Positions 25,738-34,597 of a stretch of DNA of 64,000 nucleotides are shown here, in pieces. The position numbers were made by a program, and so were the translations under genes. How positions within the stretch are numbered: the stretch's first letter is position 1; every line of letters begins with the position of its first letter. The DNA comes from SW4 sp042466115. GTDB lineage: Bacteria; Pseudomonadota; Alphaproteobacteria; Rhodobacterales; Rhodobacteraceae. The notes beneath the pieces were generated by a model. It was given only the letters and a program-made list of their open reading frames with translations. It made no database searches and was not told the origin of the DNA. The stretch spans positions 434,001-498,000 of the forward strand of contig NZ_JAXHBQ010000001.1 in the NCBI RefSeq assembly GCF_042466115.1, read 5' to 3'.

Positions 25738-27303
25738 ATGGATATTCAAGCCCAACACGACCGCCTTTTGATCATCGACTTTGGCTCTCAGGTGACGCAG
25801 CTGATTGCGCGCCGTCTGCGTGAACTCAACGTCTATTGCGAAATTCACCCCTATCAGAACGTGACGGATGATTTTCTGGCCGATTTCGCCCCCAAGGCGG
25901 TGATCCTGTCGGGTGGTCCGGCCAGTGTAATCGACGACGGATCACCGCGCCCGCCCGCGCGCGTCTTTGATCTGGGCGTGCCGGTGCTGGGGATTTGTTA
26001 TGGCCAGCAGGTCATGATGCACATGCTGGGCGGCAAGGTGGAACGGGGCCACGGCACCGCCGAATTCGGCCGCGCCTATGTCACGCCCGATGATCAGCGC
26101 ATTGATCTGCTGAACGGCTGGTTCCTTGACGGACGCGAACAGGTCTGGATGAGCCACGGCGACCATGTCTCGGCCATCGCGCCGGGGTTTGCGGTTTACG
26201 GCACCTCGCCCAACGCGCCTTTTGCGATCACCGCCGATCTGGAACGCCGGTTTTACGCAGTGCAGTTCCACCCCGAGGTGCACCACACCCCCAACGGCAA
26301 GACACTGTATGAAAACTTTGTCCGGGACGCAGGGTTCACCGGTGACTGGACCATGGATGCTTACCGCGACGAGGCGATCCGCAAAATCCGCGAGGAAGTG
26401 GGCGACAAGAAGGTGATCTGCGGCCTGTCGGGTGGTGTGGACAGTTCGGTTGCCGCCGTGCTGCTGCACGAAGCGATCGGTGATCAGCTGACCTGCGTCT
26501 TCGTCGATCACGGGTTGCTGCGCCAGAACGAGGCGGATGAAGTCGTCACCATGTTCCGCGACCACTATAACATGCCACTGATACACGCCGACGAGCAGGA
26601 CTTGTTTCTGGGCGAACTTGACGGCCAAAGCGACCCGGAAACCAAGCGCAAGATCATTGGCCGCCTGTTCATCGACGTGTTCCAGAAATACGCCAATGAC
26701 ATCGAAGGCGCCGAATTCCTCGCCCAGGGCACGCTTTACCCCGATGTGATTGAATCCGTGTCGTTTTCCGGTGGCCCGTCCGTCACGATCAAGAGCCACC
26801 ACAACGTTGGCGGGTTGCCCGAAAAGATGGGGCTGAAACTGGTCGAACCCCTGCGCGAGCTGTTCAAGGACGAGGTGCGCGCGTTGGGCCACGAACTGGG
26901 CCTGCCTGCGTCATTCATTGGCCGTCACCCCTTCCCCGGACCGGGCCTTGCGATCCGCTGCCCCGGCGAGATCACCCGCGAAAAGCTCGACATCCTGCGC
27001 AAGGCCGATGCGGTCTATATCGACCAGATCCGCCGCCACGGGCTATATGACGACATCTGGCAGGCCTTTGTTGCGATCCTGCCCGTGCGCACGGTTGGCG
27101 TGATGGGTGACGGGCGCACCTATGATTTCGCCTGTGCCCTGCGCGCGGTCACGTCTGTCGATGGCATGACCGCGGATTACTACCCCTTCACTCATGATTT
27201 CCTTGGTGAAACCGCCACGCGGATCATCAACGAAGTGCAGGGCATCAACCGCGTGACCTATGACATCACCAGCAAACCGCCCGGCACGATCGAGTGGGAG
27301 TAA
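25738..27303 (+). CDS. guaA: GMP synthase (glutamine-hydrolysing)
   Basis: 521-residue enzyme that converts XMP, ATP and glutamine to GMP. N-terminal class I glutamine amidotransferase with nucleophile C87 (GICYGQQ) and the His-Glu of FHPEVHH; ATP pyrophosphatase domain with the PP-loop GLSGGVDSS; and the C-terminal dimerisation domain ending YDITSKPPGTIEWE, the family ending. GAGGG precedes the ATG at 25738. The next gene starts with GTG 10 nt inside its 3-prime end, so they share a transcript. Confidence 0.97.
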   Translation: MDIQAQHDRLLIIDFGSQVTQLIARRLRELNVYCEIHPYQNVTDDFLADFAPKAVILSGGPASVIDDGSPRPPARVFDLGVPVLGICYGQQVMMHMLGGKVERGHGTAEFGRAYVTPDDQRIDLLNGWFLDGREQVWMSHGDHVSAIAPGFAVYGTSPNAPFAITADLERRFYAVQFHPEVHHTPNGKTLYENFVRDAGFTGDWTMDAYRDEAIRKIREEVGDKKVICGLSGGVDSSVAAVLLHEAIGDQLTCVFVDHGLLRQNEADEVVTMFRDHYNMPLIHADEQDLFLGELDGQSDPETKRKIIGRLFIDVFQKYANDIEGAEFLAQGTLYPDVIESVSFSGGPSVTIKSHHNVGGLPEKMGLKLVEPLRELFKDEVRALGHELGLPASFIGRHPFPGPGLAIRCPGEITREKLDILRKADAVYIDQIRRHGLYDDIWQAFVAILPVRTVGVMGDGRTYDFACALRAVTSVDGMTADYYPFTHDFLGETATRIINEVQGINRVTYDITSKPPGTIEWE

Positions 27304-27974
27304 CCCGCCTGCTGCGCAGGTTGCTGTTGTGGGGTGGCGCCATCTGGGGGCTGACCTATGGGTTTGTGTTTGCCTGGGTGCTTTTCTGGCCCGAAACAGA
27401 CAGCGCCAACCTTGCGCCCGCCGATGTGATCATCTGTTTCGGCGCGGGGATGACGGGTGACGGCACCCTTGCCCCCGCAACCATCGACCGTGTCGCAAGA
27501 TGCGCTGAACTTTATGCCGCCGGTGTCGCACCCAAGGTGCTGACGACAGGCGGTGTGGCCGCACCCGATGGCCCTAGTGCGGGAGGTCAGATGGCCGCAC
27601 TGGCCCAAGCGTTCGGTGTGCCAGCCGCTGACCTGATCATAGAATCCCGCGCGCAATCAACATTGCAAAACGGCCTCTTTTCCCTGCCGCTTACGGATGC
27701 AGGCCGCATCATCATCGTTTCCGAAGGCTTCCACCTGCCCCGCTGCTGGGCCTCGATCCGCTGGGCGGCGTGGCAGTTGGGGCTGGCCCAGCCCGACATC
27801 ACGCTGGTCATGTCAAATCCGGTGCGCCGCGACCCTGCATCGGGGCGGATCAACCAGGGGATCATCCTGCGCGAAACGCTTGCCCTGTGGTTCAACGGCG
27901 CGCGCGCGGCGGCCTATTCACTGGGTGGGGCCCTTGGCATCCCGCCTGACGACCGTATCGACTGGCTGCACTGA
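27294..27974 (+). CDS. DUF218/YdcF-family membrane-anchored protein
   Basis: 226-residue protein with one N-terminal transmembrane anchor (LLLWGGAIWGLTYGFVFAWVLF) and a DUF218 (YdcF/SanA/ElyC-like) domain. Typical marks are ADVIICFGAGMTGDG, the segment KVLTTGG, ESRAQSTLQN and VSEGFHLPRCWASIRW. Members act at the envelope, for example ElyC and SanA in peptidoglycan-linked processes, but the chemistry is unproven. The start is GTG at 27294, overlapping guaA by 10 nt. A dispersed intergenic repeat begins 2 bp after the stop. Confidence 0.85.
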   Translation: MGVTRLLRRLLLWGGAIWGLTYGFVFAWVLFWPETDSANLAPADVIICFGAGMTGDGTLAPATIDRVARCAELYAAGVAPKVLTTGGVAAPDGPSAGGQMAALAQAFGVPAADLIIESRAQSTLQNGLFSLPLTDAGRIIIVSEGFHLPRCWASIRWAAWQLGLAQPDITLVMSNPVRRDPASGRINQGIILRETLALWFNGARAAAYSLGGALGIPPDDRIDWLH

Positions 27975-27975
27975 C

Positions 27976-28040
27976 CTGCTTCTTTTGTTCAAAAATACCT
28001 CCGGGGGAGTCCGCAAGGACGGGGGCAGCGCCCCTTGCAT
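27976..28040 (+). repeat. Dispersed intergenic repeat, copy 1
   Basis: Bases 27976-28002 (beginning CTGCTTCTTTTGTTC, ending ATACCTCC) are identical over 27 bp to 41892-41918. In this copy a GC-rich tail follows, GGGGGAGTCCGCAAGGAC and then GGGGGCAGCGCCCC, able to form a hairpin. It lies just after the DUF218 gene and before the EamA gene. I recall similar sequences scattered in Roseobacter genomes; no function is known to me. Confidence 0.7.
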
Positions 28041-28103
28041 CCGAACGGGCTTTCCTAAACGCGCGCGCCGTGGCACATCGTTGCAAACAGTTTGGGTTCC
28101 CAC

Positions 28104-28982
28104 ATGTCACCACCCCTGCAAGCCGCGCTCTGGATGACAGGCGCCATCGCGTCCTTTACGGCGATGGCGATCGCGGGGCGTGTGGTCAGCTTTGATCTGG
28201 ATACCTTTGAAATCATGACCTATCGCAGCCTGTTCGGGCTGTGCATCGTCTTGATCGTCGCCGGTGCGGCCGGCACCCTGCCCCAGATCAGCCGCCGCAA
28301 CCTTGGCCTGCACCTGATCCGCAACATGGCGCATTTTTCGGGGCAGAACCTGTGGTTCTTTGCGATCACGGTGATCCCGCTGGCGCAGGTCTTTGCGCTG
28401 GAATTCACCACACCACTCTGGGTGATCATGCTATCGCCACTGATCCTGGGCGAACGGCTGACGCGGGTCGGCGTGATATCCGCAATGATCGGCTTTGTTG
28501 GGATCCTGATCGTCGCACAGCCGGGGGCGACACCGCTGAATGCGGGGTTGATCGCAGCGGCCTTGTGTGCCGTTGGGTTCGGGATCACGGCTATCCTGAC
28601 GCGGCGGCTGACCCGCACGGAAACGATCACCTGCATCCTGTTTTACCTCACTGCGATGCAGGCGGTGTTCGGGCTGGTCTGTGCCGGATATGACGGGGAT
28701 ATGGCCCTGCCAAGCGCGCAAACCCTGCCGTGGCTGGTGCTGATCGGCTGCGCGGGGTTGCTGGCGCATTTCTGCCTTACATCGGCTCTGAAAATCGCAC
28801 CGGCCAGCGTCGTGATGCCGATGGATTTCGTGCGCCTGCCGGTGATTGCCGTGGTCGGCGCGCTGTTTTACGCCGAAGCACTTGATCCACTGGTCTTCGT
28901 TGGTGCGGCGCTGATATTTGCGGGCAATTACGTCAATATCCGGTTCGGTCACGGGCCGATGGCCCCCGTCACCCAAAAGTAA
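28104..28982 (+). CDS. EamA/DMT-family transporter
   Basis: 292-residue inner-membrane protein of the drug/metabolite transporter superfamily, with ten hydrophobic segments in two EamA repeats: the first about 10-130 (ending EFTTPLWVIMLSPLILGERLTRVG), the second about 145-280 (ending ALFYAEALDPLVFVGAALIFAGNY). Members usually export amino acids or other metabolites; no substrate can be assigned. The ATG at 28104 is preferred to the TTG at 28092. It follows a dispersed repeat and is probably monocistronic. Confidence 0.88.
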   Translation: MSPPLQAALWMTGAIASFTAMAIAGRVVSFDLDTFEIMTYRSLFGLCIVLIVAGAAGTLPQISRRNLGLHLIRNMAHFSGQNLWFFAITVIPLAQVFALEFTTPLWVIMLSPLILGERLTRVGVISAMIGFVGILIVAQPGATPLNAGLIAAALCAVGFGITAILTRRLTRTETITCILFYLTAMQAVFGLVCAGYDGDMALPSAQTLPWLVLIGCAGLLAHFCLTSALKIAPASVVMPMDFVRLPVIAVVGALFYAEALDPLVFVGAALIFAGNYVNIRFGHGPMAPVTQK

Positions 28983-29021
28983 CGCTACGGCGCGATTACA
29001 ACTCTGACGTTGCGTAAAGAA

Positions 29022-29050
29022 TTGACCGAAACGTCATTCACACCCTAGCA
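29022..29050 (+). promoter_or_regulatory. Possible sigma70 promoter for fadL
   Basis: TTGACC (29022-29027) and CTAGCA (29045-29050) are spaced by 17 bp, about 56 bp before the fadL ATG. The -10 match is weak. Confidence 0.3.
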
Positions 29051-29106
29051 CTTGGTCAGGGACGAGGAATTGCGCGCCCACACGCGCAGCAAACAGGGAA
29101 GAGACC

Positions 29107-30135
29107 ATGAACAAGTTTTTGACAACCGGCGCAGCACTGCTGCTGACCACAACTTCCGCATTCGCCGCAGGGCTTGACCGCTCCGGTCAAAGCATCGGCG
29201 TCATTTTCGAAGAGGGCAATTATGCCGAGCTGAGCTTTGGTTCAGTGACGCCCAGCGTGTCGTCAGCGGCGCTTGGCGGGGCGAATATGGCACCGTCCTA
29301 CACCCAGTTCGGGTTCGCCTATAAGCATCAGTTCGACGAAAACCTGTCGCTTTCGTTGATCGTGGATCAGCCATACGGTGCCGATGTTGCCTACGTTGGT
29401 CTGCCCATCGCCGGCGTTATCGACAGCCTGGGCATTACTGCGGTCGGTCGCTATGAAGTGAACGAGAACATTTCGTTCCATGCCGGTCTTCGCTTCCTTC
29501 AAACCAGTGGTGAACTGACACTTGGTGGCTTTTCGAACACCTATGACCCCGCGAGCGGAACGGGATACCTCATCGGTGCCGCCTACGAACGGCCCGACAT
29601 CGCGCTGCGGGTTGCGCTGACATACTCCAGTGCGATTGAAATTACGCACGACGGTGTCTTGGCTCCAACCACGCTTGTCGCTGCGTTTCCCCAGTCCGTG
29701 AACCTTGATTTCCAGACGGGTGTTGCGGCGGACACTTTGGTGTTCGGCTCAATTCGCTGGGCTGAATGGTCCGCGGCCTCGTTGACAGAGAGCTTCCCTG
29801 CAGTAGGGCAGTTCTACGCACCCAGCAACGATGGCATGACTTACAATATCGGCGTGGGTCGTCGTTTTTCCGATAACCTTTCGGGTTCGATCACCATTGG
29901 TTACGAAGCAGCACAGGGTGGCATCGCTTCGCCTTTCGCGCCAACTGACGGCAATCTCAGCCTTCAGGTCGGGGCGGCCTACACGCTCGACAGCGGCGTA
30001 GAAGTTTCAGGTGGTGTCCGCTACATTCACATCGGTGACGCGACTGCCGATTTCACGCCATTTGGCGGCGGACCGGCTGATTTCACCGACAACTCGGCGG
30101 TGGCTGTCGGCCTCAAGGTCGCCTACAACTACTAA
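29107..30135 (+). CDS. FadL/OMPP1-family outer-membrane transporter
   Basis: 342-residue outer-membrane beta barrel of the FadL/TodX family, which lets long-chain fatty acids or other hydrophobic compounds cross the outer membrane. Signal peptide MNKFLTTGAALLLTTTSAFA is followed by AGLDRSGQSIGVIFEEGNYAELSFG, the N-terminal hatch start of group members. The final residues FTDNSAVAVGLKVAYNY end in an aromatic residue as outer-membrane proteins do. GGGAAGAG precedes the ATG. The gene is alone on its transcript, closed by a clear terminator (30162-30189). Substrate is inferred from the family only. Confidence 0.9.
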   Translation: MNKFLTTGAALLLTTTSAFAAGLDRSGQSIGVIFEEGNYAELSFGSVTPSVSSAALGGANMAPSYTQFGFAYKHQFDENLSLSLIVDQPYGADVAYVGLPIAGVIDSLGITAVGRYEVNENISFHAGLRFLQTSGELTLGGFSNTYDPASGTGYLIGAAYERPDIALRVALTYSSAIEITHDGVLAPTTLVAAFPQSVNLDFQTGVAADTLVFGSIRWAEWSAASLTESFPAVGQFYAPSNDGMTYNIGVGRRFSDNLSGSITIGYEAAQGGIASPFAPTDGNLSLQVGAAYTLDSGVEVSGGVRYIHIGDATADFTPFGGGPADFTDNSAVAVGLKVAYNY

Positions 30136-30161
30136 AGCGCCACCAATACCACACCGGATTC

Positions 30162-30189
30162 AGCCCCGCCCCAACAGGCGGGGCTTTTT
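30162..30189 (+). terminator. Rho-independent terminator of fadL
   Basis: AGCCCCGCC-CCAACA-GGCGGGGCT with TTTTT immediately after: a 9-bp perfect stem, 26 bp after the fadL stop codon. Confidence 0.88.
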
Positions 30190-30226
30190 CGTTGCAGGGC
30201 TGGGGCACGCGCGCTACCTAACTGGC

Positions 30227-31069
30227 ATGATTTATGAAACCGCATCAGACTGGCTGAACGCCCCGCAAAAGCGGGTGCTGTTCTTTGGCATGTCCGGCCT
30301 TGGCAAAACCCATGTATCCAACATGCTGCGCGCGCAAGGCGACTGGTTTCACTATTCCATCGATTACCGCATCGGTACGCGCTATATGGGCGAGTTGATC
30401 GCTGACAATGCCAAACGGCAGGCGATGCAGGTGCCGTTCCTGCGCGATATGCTGCTGTCGGACAGTATCTATATCGGGTCAAATATCACCTTTGATAACC
30501 TGACGCCGGTGTCCACATATCTGGGCAAACCGGGCAAGGGCGGCCTGCCGATGGCCGAATTCAAGCGCCGTCAGGCCCAGTTTCAGGCCGCCGAGATTGC
30601 CGCCCTGAACGACACGCCGCATTTCATCGAACGCGCGCAGGCACTTTATGGCTACCCGCATTTCATTTGCGATACCGGCGGGTCGATCTGTGAATGGGTC
30701 GATGGCACGGATGATGATCCGCTGATGCGGATGCTGTCGCAGAACTGCCTGATGGTCTGGATCAAGGGCAGCGACGCCCACACCGCCGAACTGGTGCGAC
30801 GCTTTGACAAGGCACCCAAGCCGATGGCCTATCGCCCTGATTTTCTGGCTGACTGCTGGGAAAAATACCTGAATGAAAACAGCATGAAAGAAGATGAAGT
30901 TAATCCAGATGACTTCATTCGCTGGACCTATGCCAGCGCCTTGGCGCACCGTCAGCCATTGTATGAGCGAATGTCGCGCTGGGGTGTCACCGTCACGGCC
31001 GAAGACATCGCTGATGTGCAAAGCCCCGCGGATTTTGACGCCCTGATCGCCCGCGCCCTGCCGGCCTAA
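30227..31069 (+). CDS. P-loop ATPase-like protein of unknown function
   Basis: 280-residue soluble protein with a Walker A motif FFGMSGLGKTHVS (about 19-31). No clear Walker B or known signalling or kinase motifs follow; other visible stretches are FHYSIDYRIGTRYMGE, FICDTGGSICEWVDG and the C-terminal FIRWTYASALAHRQPLYERM. It reads as a nucleoside-kinase-like or ATPase fold, and I recall homologues annotated only as ATPase in Rhodobacteraceae. The ATG at 30227 follows the fadL terminator by 37 bp; metA begins 30 bp after its stop, so they may be co-transcribed. Function unknown. Confidence 0.75.
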   Translation: MIYETASDWLNAPQKRVLFFGMSGLGKTHVSNMLRAQGDWFHYSIDYRIGTRYMGELIADNAKRQAMQVPFLRDMLLSDSIYIGSNITFDNLTPVSTYLGKPGKGGLPMAEFKRRQAQFQAAEIAALNDTPHFIERAQALYGYPHFICDTGGSICEWVDGTDDDPLMRMLSQNCLMVWIKGSDAHTAELVRRFDKAPKPMAYRPDFLADCWEKYLNENSMKEDEVNPDDFIRWTYASALAHRQPLYERMSRWGVTVTAEDIADVQSPADFDALIARALPA

Positions 31070-31099
31070 CGCCCTGACACTTTCGCCGAAAGCACCGAT

Positions 31100-32017
31100 A
31101 TGCCCATCAAGATTCCCTCCGACCTCCCCGCCTTTGATGTCCTCACCCGCGAGGGCGTGAATGTCATGTCCGAAGATCAGGCCGCGCGTCAGGATATCCG
31201 CCCGCTGCGGATTGCCCTTCTCAATCTGATGCCCAAGAAAATCCAAACAGAAACCCAGTTCGCCCGTCTGATCGGCGCCACGGCCCTGCAAATCGAACTG
31301 ACCCTGATCCGGATGAGCGATCACGAGGTCAAGACGACCGCCGCCGAGCATATGGAAGAATTCTACCGCCCGTTTTCCCAAGTAAAGGGCGAGCGTTTCG
31401 ACGGGCTGATCATCACCGGCGCACCGATCGAACACCTGCCCTTTGATCAGGTCACCTATTGGGACGAATTGCGCGAGGTGTTTGCCTGGACCCAGACCAA
31501 CGTGCATTCCACATTCGGTGTGTGCTGGGGTGGCATGGCGATGATCAATCACTTTCGTGGCGTCAAGAAACACATGCTGGATCACAAGGCGTTCGGCTGT
31601 TTCCGCCATCATGTGACCGATGCGTCATCGCCGTATTTGCGTGGCTTTTCAGACGATTGCGTGATCCCCGTCAGCCGATGGACCGAAATGCGTCAGGATG
31701 AAATCGCGGCCGCCACCGGCCTGCGCACCCTGATCACCAGCCCTGATGCGGGTCCCTGTCTGGTCGAAGACCCCGCGCATCGTGCGCTCTATATCTTTAA
31801 CCACTTTGAATATGACAGCGGCACCTTGAAGGAAGAATATGATCGCGATGTTGCCTCGGGCACGCCGATCAACGTGCCGCAAAACTATTATCCCGGCGAT
31901 GACCCGACGAAACCGCCGCAAAACCGGTGGAGAAGTCACGCGCACCTCCTATATGGTAATTGGCTGACCGAAGTTTATCAGTCCACACCTTATGATTTGA
32001 ATGAAATTGGCAACTAA
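31100..32017 (+). CDS. metA: Homoserine O-acyltransferase MetA, probably acetyl-specific
   Basis: 305-residue enzyme activating homoserine for methionine synthesis. Catalytic C142 (GVCWGGM), H235 and E237 (NHFEYDSG) fall at the family's standard positions. Residue 111 is Glu (TGAPIEHL); in characterised MetA enzymes Glu at 111 gives acetyl-CoA use and Gly, as in E. coli, gives succinyl-CoA use, so this enzyme should make O-acetylhomoserine. The 3-prime end overlaps the next gene by 17 nt. No met regulatory site was recognised upstream. Confidence 0.93.
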   Translation: MPIKIPSDLPAFDVLTREGVNVMSEDQAARQDIRPLRIALLNLMPKKIQTETQFARLIGATALQIELTLIRMSDHEVKTTAAEHMEEFYRPFSQVKGERFDGLIITGAPIEHLPFDQVTYWDELREVFAWTQTNVHSTFGVCWGGMAMINHFRGVKKHMLDHKAFGCFRHHVTDASSPYLRGFSDDCVIPVSRWTEMRQDEIAAATGLRTLITSPDAGPCLVEDPAHRALYIFNHFEYDSGTLKEEYDRDVASGTPINVPQNYYPGDDPTKPPQNRWRSHAHLLYGNWLTEVYQSTPYDLNEIGN

Positions 32018-32984
32018 ACTCACCCTCGCCGCCCTTGCCCTGCTGACAGCAGGTGGCACCTTTGTGAACAAGCGTGCCGCGCAGCACGAAGCACAGGCCG
32101 AGGTCGATTACCCGCCCGAGGGCGATTTTGTGACCGTCGACGGGCGGCGCGTGCATTACGTTATGGCTGGCCAAGGCCCCGATCTGGTGTTGATCCATGG
32201 GGCAAGCGGCAATACCCGCGACTTCACCTTTGCCTTTGTCGATCAGGTCAAGGACGACTACCGCGTCATTGTCTTTGACCGCCCCGGACTGGGCTATACC
32301 GACCGCGCGAGCGATGAATTCGGCGGGCCGTTCAACACCGCCGCCGAAAGCCCCGCCGACCAGGCGATCATGCTTCAGGCCGCAGCTGCACAACTGGGCG
32401 CGGACAAGCCTATCGTCTTGGGCCATTCTTACGGCGGCACGATTGCGCTGGCTTGGGCGCTGGAACGGCCCGACAGTATCGCCGCCGTGATCAATGTGGC
32501 CGCCCCCTCGAACCCTTGGCCCGGCAGGCTGGGCGCACTTTACCGGATCAATGGCACGGCCCTTGGTGGCGCGATGTTGCCGCCGCTGATCACCGCCTTC
32601 GCCAGCCAGCAGCGGATCGAGGACAATATCGCCTCCATCTTTGACCCGCAAGTCGCCCCCGAAGGCTATGCCCATTATGTCGGTGCGACCCTGACAACGC
32701 GGCGCGCGGCGTTTCGCGCCAACGGGCGGCAGGTAAACAGCCTGCGCCCGCATGTGGTTGAAATGTCCAAACGCTACGGCGACATCACGATTCCCGTCGA
32801 AATCATCCACGGTGACGCCGACACGATTGTCCCGCTTGAAATCCACTCGATCCCGCTGTCGCGGCAGGTGCCCCATGCGACCCTTACCGTGCTTGATGGG
32901 GTCGGGCATATGCCGCACCATGTCTCATCGGATGTGGTGATTGCAGCGATCGACCGCGCCGCCGTGGCGTCCGGATTGCGCTAG
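32001..32984 (+). CDS. Alpha/beta hydrolase, membrane-anchored or exported
   Basis: 327 residues. An N-terminal hydrophobic helix (LATKLTLAALALLTAGGTFV) acts as signal anchor, then an alpha/beta-hydrolase domain with oxyanion region LIHGASGNTRDF, nucleophile elbow GHSYGG (Ser about 140), Asp in HGDADTIVP and His in DGVGHMPHH. The catalytic triad is complete; the substrate is unknown. Its ATG lies 17 nt inside metA, an unusually long overlap, so expression is tied to metA, though nothing links it to methionine synthesis. Confidence 0.87.
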   Translation: MKLATKLTLAALALLTAGGTFVNKRAAQHEAQAEVDYPPEGDFVTVDGRRVHYVMAGQGPDLVLIHGASGNTRDFTFAFVDQVKDDYRVIVFDRPGLGYTDRASDEFGGPFNTAAESPADQAIMLQAAAAQLGADKPIVLGHSYGGTIALAWALERPDSIAAVINVAAPSNPWPGRLGALYRINGTALGGAMLPPLITAFASQQRIEDNIASIFDPQVAPEGYAHYVGATLTTRRAAFRANGRQVNSLRPHVVEMSKRYGDITIPVEIIHGDADTIVPLEIHSIPLSRQVPHATLTVLDGVGHMPHHVSSDVVIAAIDRAAVASGLR

Positions 32985-33026
32985 CCGCCCGTCCCCCCCA
33001 TACTGCCCAAAACACCGGAGTATCTT

Positions 33027-33899
33027 ATGGACTTGCCATTTGACGGCGCGATCAGCGCGTTTTTCAAAGACACCGCCCCAGACGCCGTGCGCGCCGAAAT
33101 CAAAGGCGCAAAAAAGGGCGAAATCCTTTCCACCGATTACCCCTACGATGAACGCTGGGACAAAGGTGACTACGAGGATGCGCTTGAGGCGCTGCAAATC
33201 GAACTGGTCAAGATGCAGGCCTGGGCGCGCGAAACCGGCGCACGCATCGCCATCGTGTTCGAGGGGCGTGATGCGGCGGGCAAGGGTGGCACGATCAAGC
33301 GGTTTCGCGAAAACCTGAATCCGCGTGGCGCGCGGGCCGTGGCCCTGTCCAAACCCACCGAAGAAGAAGCCGGCCAGTGGTATTTCCAGCGCTACATCGA
33401 ACATCTGCCATCGGCGGGCGAAATCGTGTTCTTCGACCGCTCGTGGTATAATCGTGGCGTGGTCGAACATGTGTTCGATTTCTGCACGCCCAAACAGCGC
33501 GACCACTGGTTCACGCAGGTCGTGCCCTTTGAACAGATGCTGGTGGACGAAGGCATCATGGTTTTCAAGATCTGGCTGAACGTGGATCGTGCAGCACAGT
33601 TGCAACGCTTTCTGGACCGCGAGAAAGACCCGTTGAAACAGTGGAAGCTTAGCTGGATCGACGTGGAAGGGTTGAAACGCTGGGATGCTTATACCGATGC
33701 GATTGGTGAAACGCTGACCCGCACCCACACCGGCACGACCCCGTGGATTGTTGTGCGCAGCGATGACAAGCGCCGCGCCCGCGTCAACGCGATCCGCGCC
33801 GTGCTGACCCAGATCGACTATGCCCGCAAGAATGCGAATGCCCTTGGCGCGGTCGATCCCTTGGTCGCCGGCGGCCCCGAATTGTGGACCGGCAAGTGA
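33027..33899 (+). CDS. ppk2: Polyphosphate kinase 2
   Basis: 290-residue single-domain PPK2, which moves phosphate between polyphosphate and nucleotides. Walker A EGRDAAGKGGTIKRF (about 74-88), Walker B FFDRSWYNRGVVEHVF (about 135-150) and the lid region LDREKDPLKQWKLS are intact, and its length is that of class I enzymes, which use polyphosphate to phosphorylate NDP. A Shine-Dalgarno GGAG lies before the ATG. The tetR gene starts within its stop codon (GTGA overlap), suggesting coupled expression of the kinase and regulator. Confidence 0.93.
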   Translation: MDLPFDGAISAFFKDTAPDAVRAEIKGAKKGEILSTDYPYDERWDKGDYEDALEALQIELVKMQAWARETGARIAIVFEGRDAAGKGGTIKRFRENLNPRGARAVALSKPTEEEAGQWYFQRYIEHLPSAGEIVFFDRSWYNRGVVEHVFDFCTPKQRDHWFTQVVPFEQMLVDEGIMVFKIWLNVDRAAQLQRFLDREKDPLKQWKLSWIDVEGLKRWDAYTDAIGETLTRTHTGTTPWIVVRSDDKRRARVNAIRAVLTQIDYARKNANALGAVDPLVAGGPELWTGK

Positions 33900-34513
33900 G
33901 CAAGCGGGGCTATCATCACGGTAACCTGCGCGAGGCGCTGGTCACGGCGGCCCTGCGGCTGATCGAAACCAAAGGGCCAACAGGGTTTACCCTGTCCGAG
34001 GCCGCGCGCGAGGCTGGCGTAACTCCTGCCGCCGTTTACCGCCACTTTGAAGGCCGCGAAGATCTGATTGCCGAAGCCGCGCGGCAAGGTTACGAGATTT
34101 TCGCCGATCTGCTGGATCACGCCTATGACAAGGGCCAGCCCTCGGCGCTGGCCGCGTTTGAATCCACGGGCCGCGCCTATCTGGCCTTTGCACGCCGTTT
34201 TCCCGGGCATTACGTGGCGATGTTTGAAAGCGGCATTTCGATCCAGCGCACCCCTGCCCTGAACGCCGCCGCCACCCGCGCGCTGGGTGTGCTGGAAAAA
34301 GCCGCCGAAGATCTGAGCGAACACATCCCCGCCGACAAACGCCCGCCGCCGCAGATGTTTTCAGCACATATCTGGGCGATGTCGCACGGCGTTGTGGAAC
34401 TCTTCGCGCGCGGCAGCCCCGGCACCAAAAGCCCCTTCCCCCCCGAAGACCTGCTGGAAAGCGGCATCGGGATCTACCTGCGCGGGTTAGGGCTGATCAA
34501 GGGGGATGAGTAG
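33896..34513 (+). CDS. TetR-family regulator with WHG-type C-terminal domain
   Basis: 205-residue repressor-type protein. The DNA-binding domain (about 10-55) has the helix-turn-helix FTLSEAAREAGVTPAAVYRHFEGREDLI, nearly consensus for TetR, and the C-terminal ligand domain resembles the TetR_C_33/WHG type with FSAHIWAMSHGVVELF. The start is GTG at 33896, overlapping the ppk2 stop by 4 nt. Its ligand and targets are unknown; the overlap makes ppk2 a possible target. Confidence 0.87.
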   Translation: MSKRGYHHGNLREALVTAALRLIETKGPTGFTLSEAAREAGVTPAAVYRHFEGREDLIAEAARQGYEIFADLLDHAYDKGQPSALAAFESTGRAYLAFARRFPGHYVAMFESGISIQRTPALNAAATRALGVLEKAAEDLSEHIPADKRPPPQMFSAHIWAMSHGVVELFARGSPGTKSPFPPEDLLESGIGIYLRGLGLIKGDE

Positions 34514-34597
34514 CGGTTAAACATGGCCCGGAATCAAGCCGCAGGCGCCGGGCCAGCGACGGCCCGCCCCACGGGCCGCCGCTGCCCCTTTCTCATA

